From positions 1-15,084 of the forward strand of contig CAYGRM010000141.1 in the NCBI GenBank assembly GCA_964352225.1: 15,084 bases of DNA. The letters run 5' to 3'. The position numbers and the translations under genes are program-made. The first letter of the stretch is position 1. The number at the start of each line of letters is the position of its first letter. Below the pieces are notes generated by a model. It was not told where the DNA came from. It searched no databases and was given only the letters and a program-made list of their open reading frames with translations. The DNA is from CAJQQY01 sp964352225 (lineage in GTDB: Bacteria; Bacteroidota; Bacteroidia; Chitinophagales; Saprospiraceae). Shown here in pieces: positions 14,564-15,084 of this stretch.

Positions 14564-15084
14564 GATTCGAAGAATACAATATTTCTCCTGAAATCAAAAA
14601 GAACCTTTCGAAACTTGGTTTCAATAGACCAACCGATATCCAATTTAAATTGATTCCTTCGATTTTGAAAGGAGAAGATGTGCTCGCCATTGCGCAAACT
14701 GGAACGGGTAAAACGGCAGCCTTCGCCATTCCTGTCATCAACATGATTGATGAAAAAAAACGTATCAAACGACCTGACGGAATTAAGTGCCTAGTGATGG
14801 TTCCGACACATGAATTAGTGATTCAGTTGACAGATGTTTTTATCAAACTGAGTCGACATACCAGAGTGACTACCTTTGGAATTTATGGAGGTGTGGAGCA
14901 AGAACCACAAATTGCGAAGTTGGATAAAGGTGTTGATATATTAATTGCTACACCTGGACGAATGTTTGACTTGCGCAGCCAAGGTTATTTGAATTTGGAA
15001 CGTATTGAAATTTTGATTTTGGATGAAGCCGATCACATGTTGGATTTAGGTTTTATAGGTGATATTCAAGATTTGATGAAGCAC
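14560..15084 (+). CDS. DEAD-box RNA helicase (3' end cut by window)
   Basis: Only the first 175 residues are present, covering most of the N-terminal RecA-like domain. Visible motifs are the Q motif (F21-N-R-P-T-D-I-Q28), Walker A A45-Q-T-G-T-G-K-T52, motif Ia P82-T-H-E-L-V87, G110-G111, T131-P-G-R134 and the DEAD box D155-E-A-D158. These identify an ATP-dependent RNA-unwinding enzyme, probably of the RhlE/CshA type used in ribosome assembly or RNA decay. The subgroup cannot be set without the C-terminal half. Motif Ia has His84 where Arg is usual (PTREL). The ATG overlaps the upstream stop in the tetramer ATGA (14560-14563), implying translational coupling with the CrtO-like gene. Confidence 0.96.
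   Translation, partial: MRFEEYNISPEIKKNLSKLGFNRPTDIQFKLIPSILKGEDVLAIAQTGTGKTAAFAIPVINMIDEKKRIKRPDGIKCLVMVPTHELVIQLTDVFIKLSRHTRVTTFGIYGGVEQEPQIAKLDKGVDILIATPGRMFDLRSQGYLNLERIEILILDEADHMLDLGFIGDIQDLMKH

Noticed and set aside
1..15084. CRISPR array, tRNA, rRNA, transposase, toxin-antitoxin or phage genes
   Set aside because: I looked on both strands and found no regularly spaced repeats, cloverleaf-like sequence, transposase or integrase motifs. The YwqK-like repeats at the left end are not evidence of a toxin-antitoxin pair by themselves.

Overview
The window looks like a piece of a Bacteroidota chromosome, most likely Saprospiria or a neighbouring class. Three things point there. Two large secreted proteases end in type IX secretion system (T9SS) sorting domains. 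One of them carries SprB-like repeats. Six start regions have a good match to the Bacteroidota -7 promoter box TAnnTTTG. The DNA is AT-rich and Shine-Dalgarno motifs are scarce. Two runs of N (1448-1547 and 10829-10838) show that this is a scaffolded draft, and both gaps fall in intergenic repeat-like DNA.

Layout from left to right. A truncated minus-strand gene for a secreted protein with MORN/YwqK-like repeats (1-577) diverges from a six-helix membrane protein (686-1384). An intergenic inverted-repeat element holding the 100-N gap follows. Next is an M1-family metallopeptidase with a T9SS tail (1766-4255). It converges on a secreted protein with a carboxypeptidase-like regulatory domain (4400-5659, minus strand), and a second inverted-repeat element lies between them (4257-4415). 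After a 489-base divergent intergenic region with an unassigned promoter-like site comes a 1516-residue reprolysin-like metalloprotease with a P-domain, SprB-like repeats and a T9SS tail (6149-10699). A terminator, the 10-N gap and a GC-richer patch separate it from lepA (11246-13045). Behind the lepA terminator a tight cluster begins: lipoprotein (13187-13966), CrtO-family-like membrane protein (13973-14563) and a DEAD-box helicase cut by the window end (14560-15084).

The genes do not form one recognisable pathway. The left two thirds are mostly cell-envelope and exported functions: two T9SS cargo peptidases, two Sec-exported proteins and a membrane protein. The right third is housekeeping: translation factor EF4, then a short operon ending in an RNA helicase.

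The most unusual material is intergenic. Two elements (1403-1655 and 4257-4415) share an architecture in which one left arm can pair with either of two right arms, so each could form mutually exclusive hairpins. A second short hairpin family with GTAC at its edge follows the stop codons of the M12B-like gene and lepA, just before their terminators. I found no CRISPR array, tRNA, rRNA, insertion sequence or defence island.
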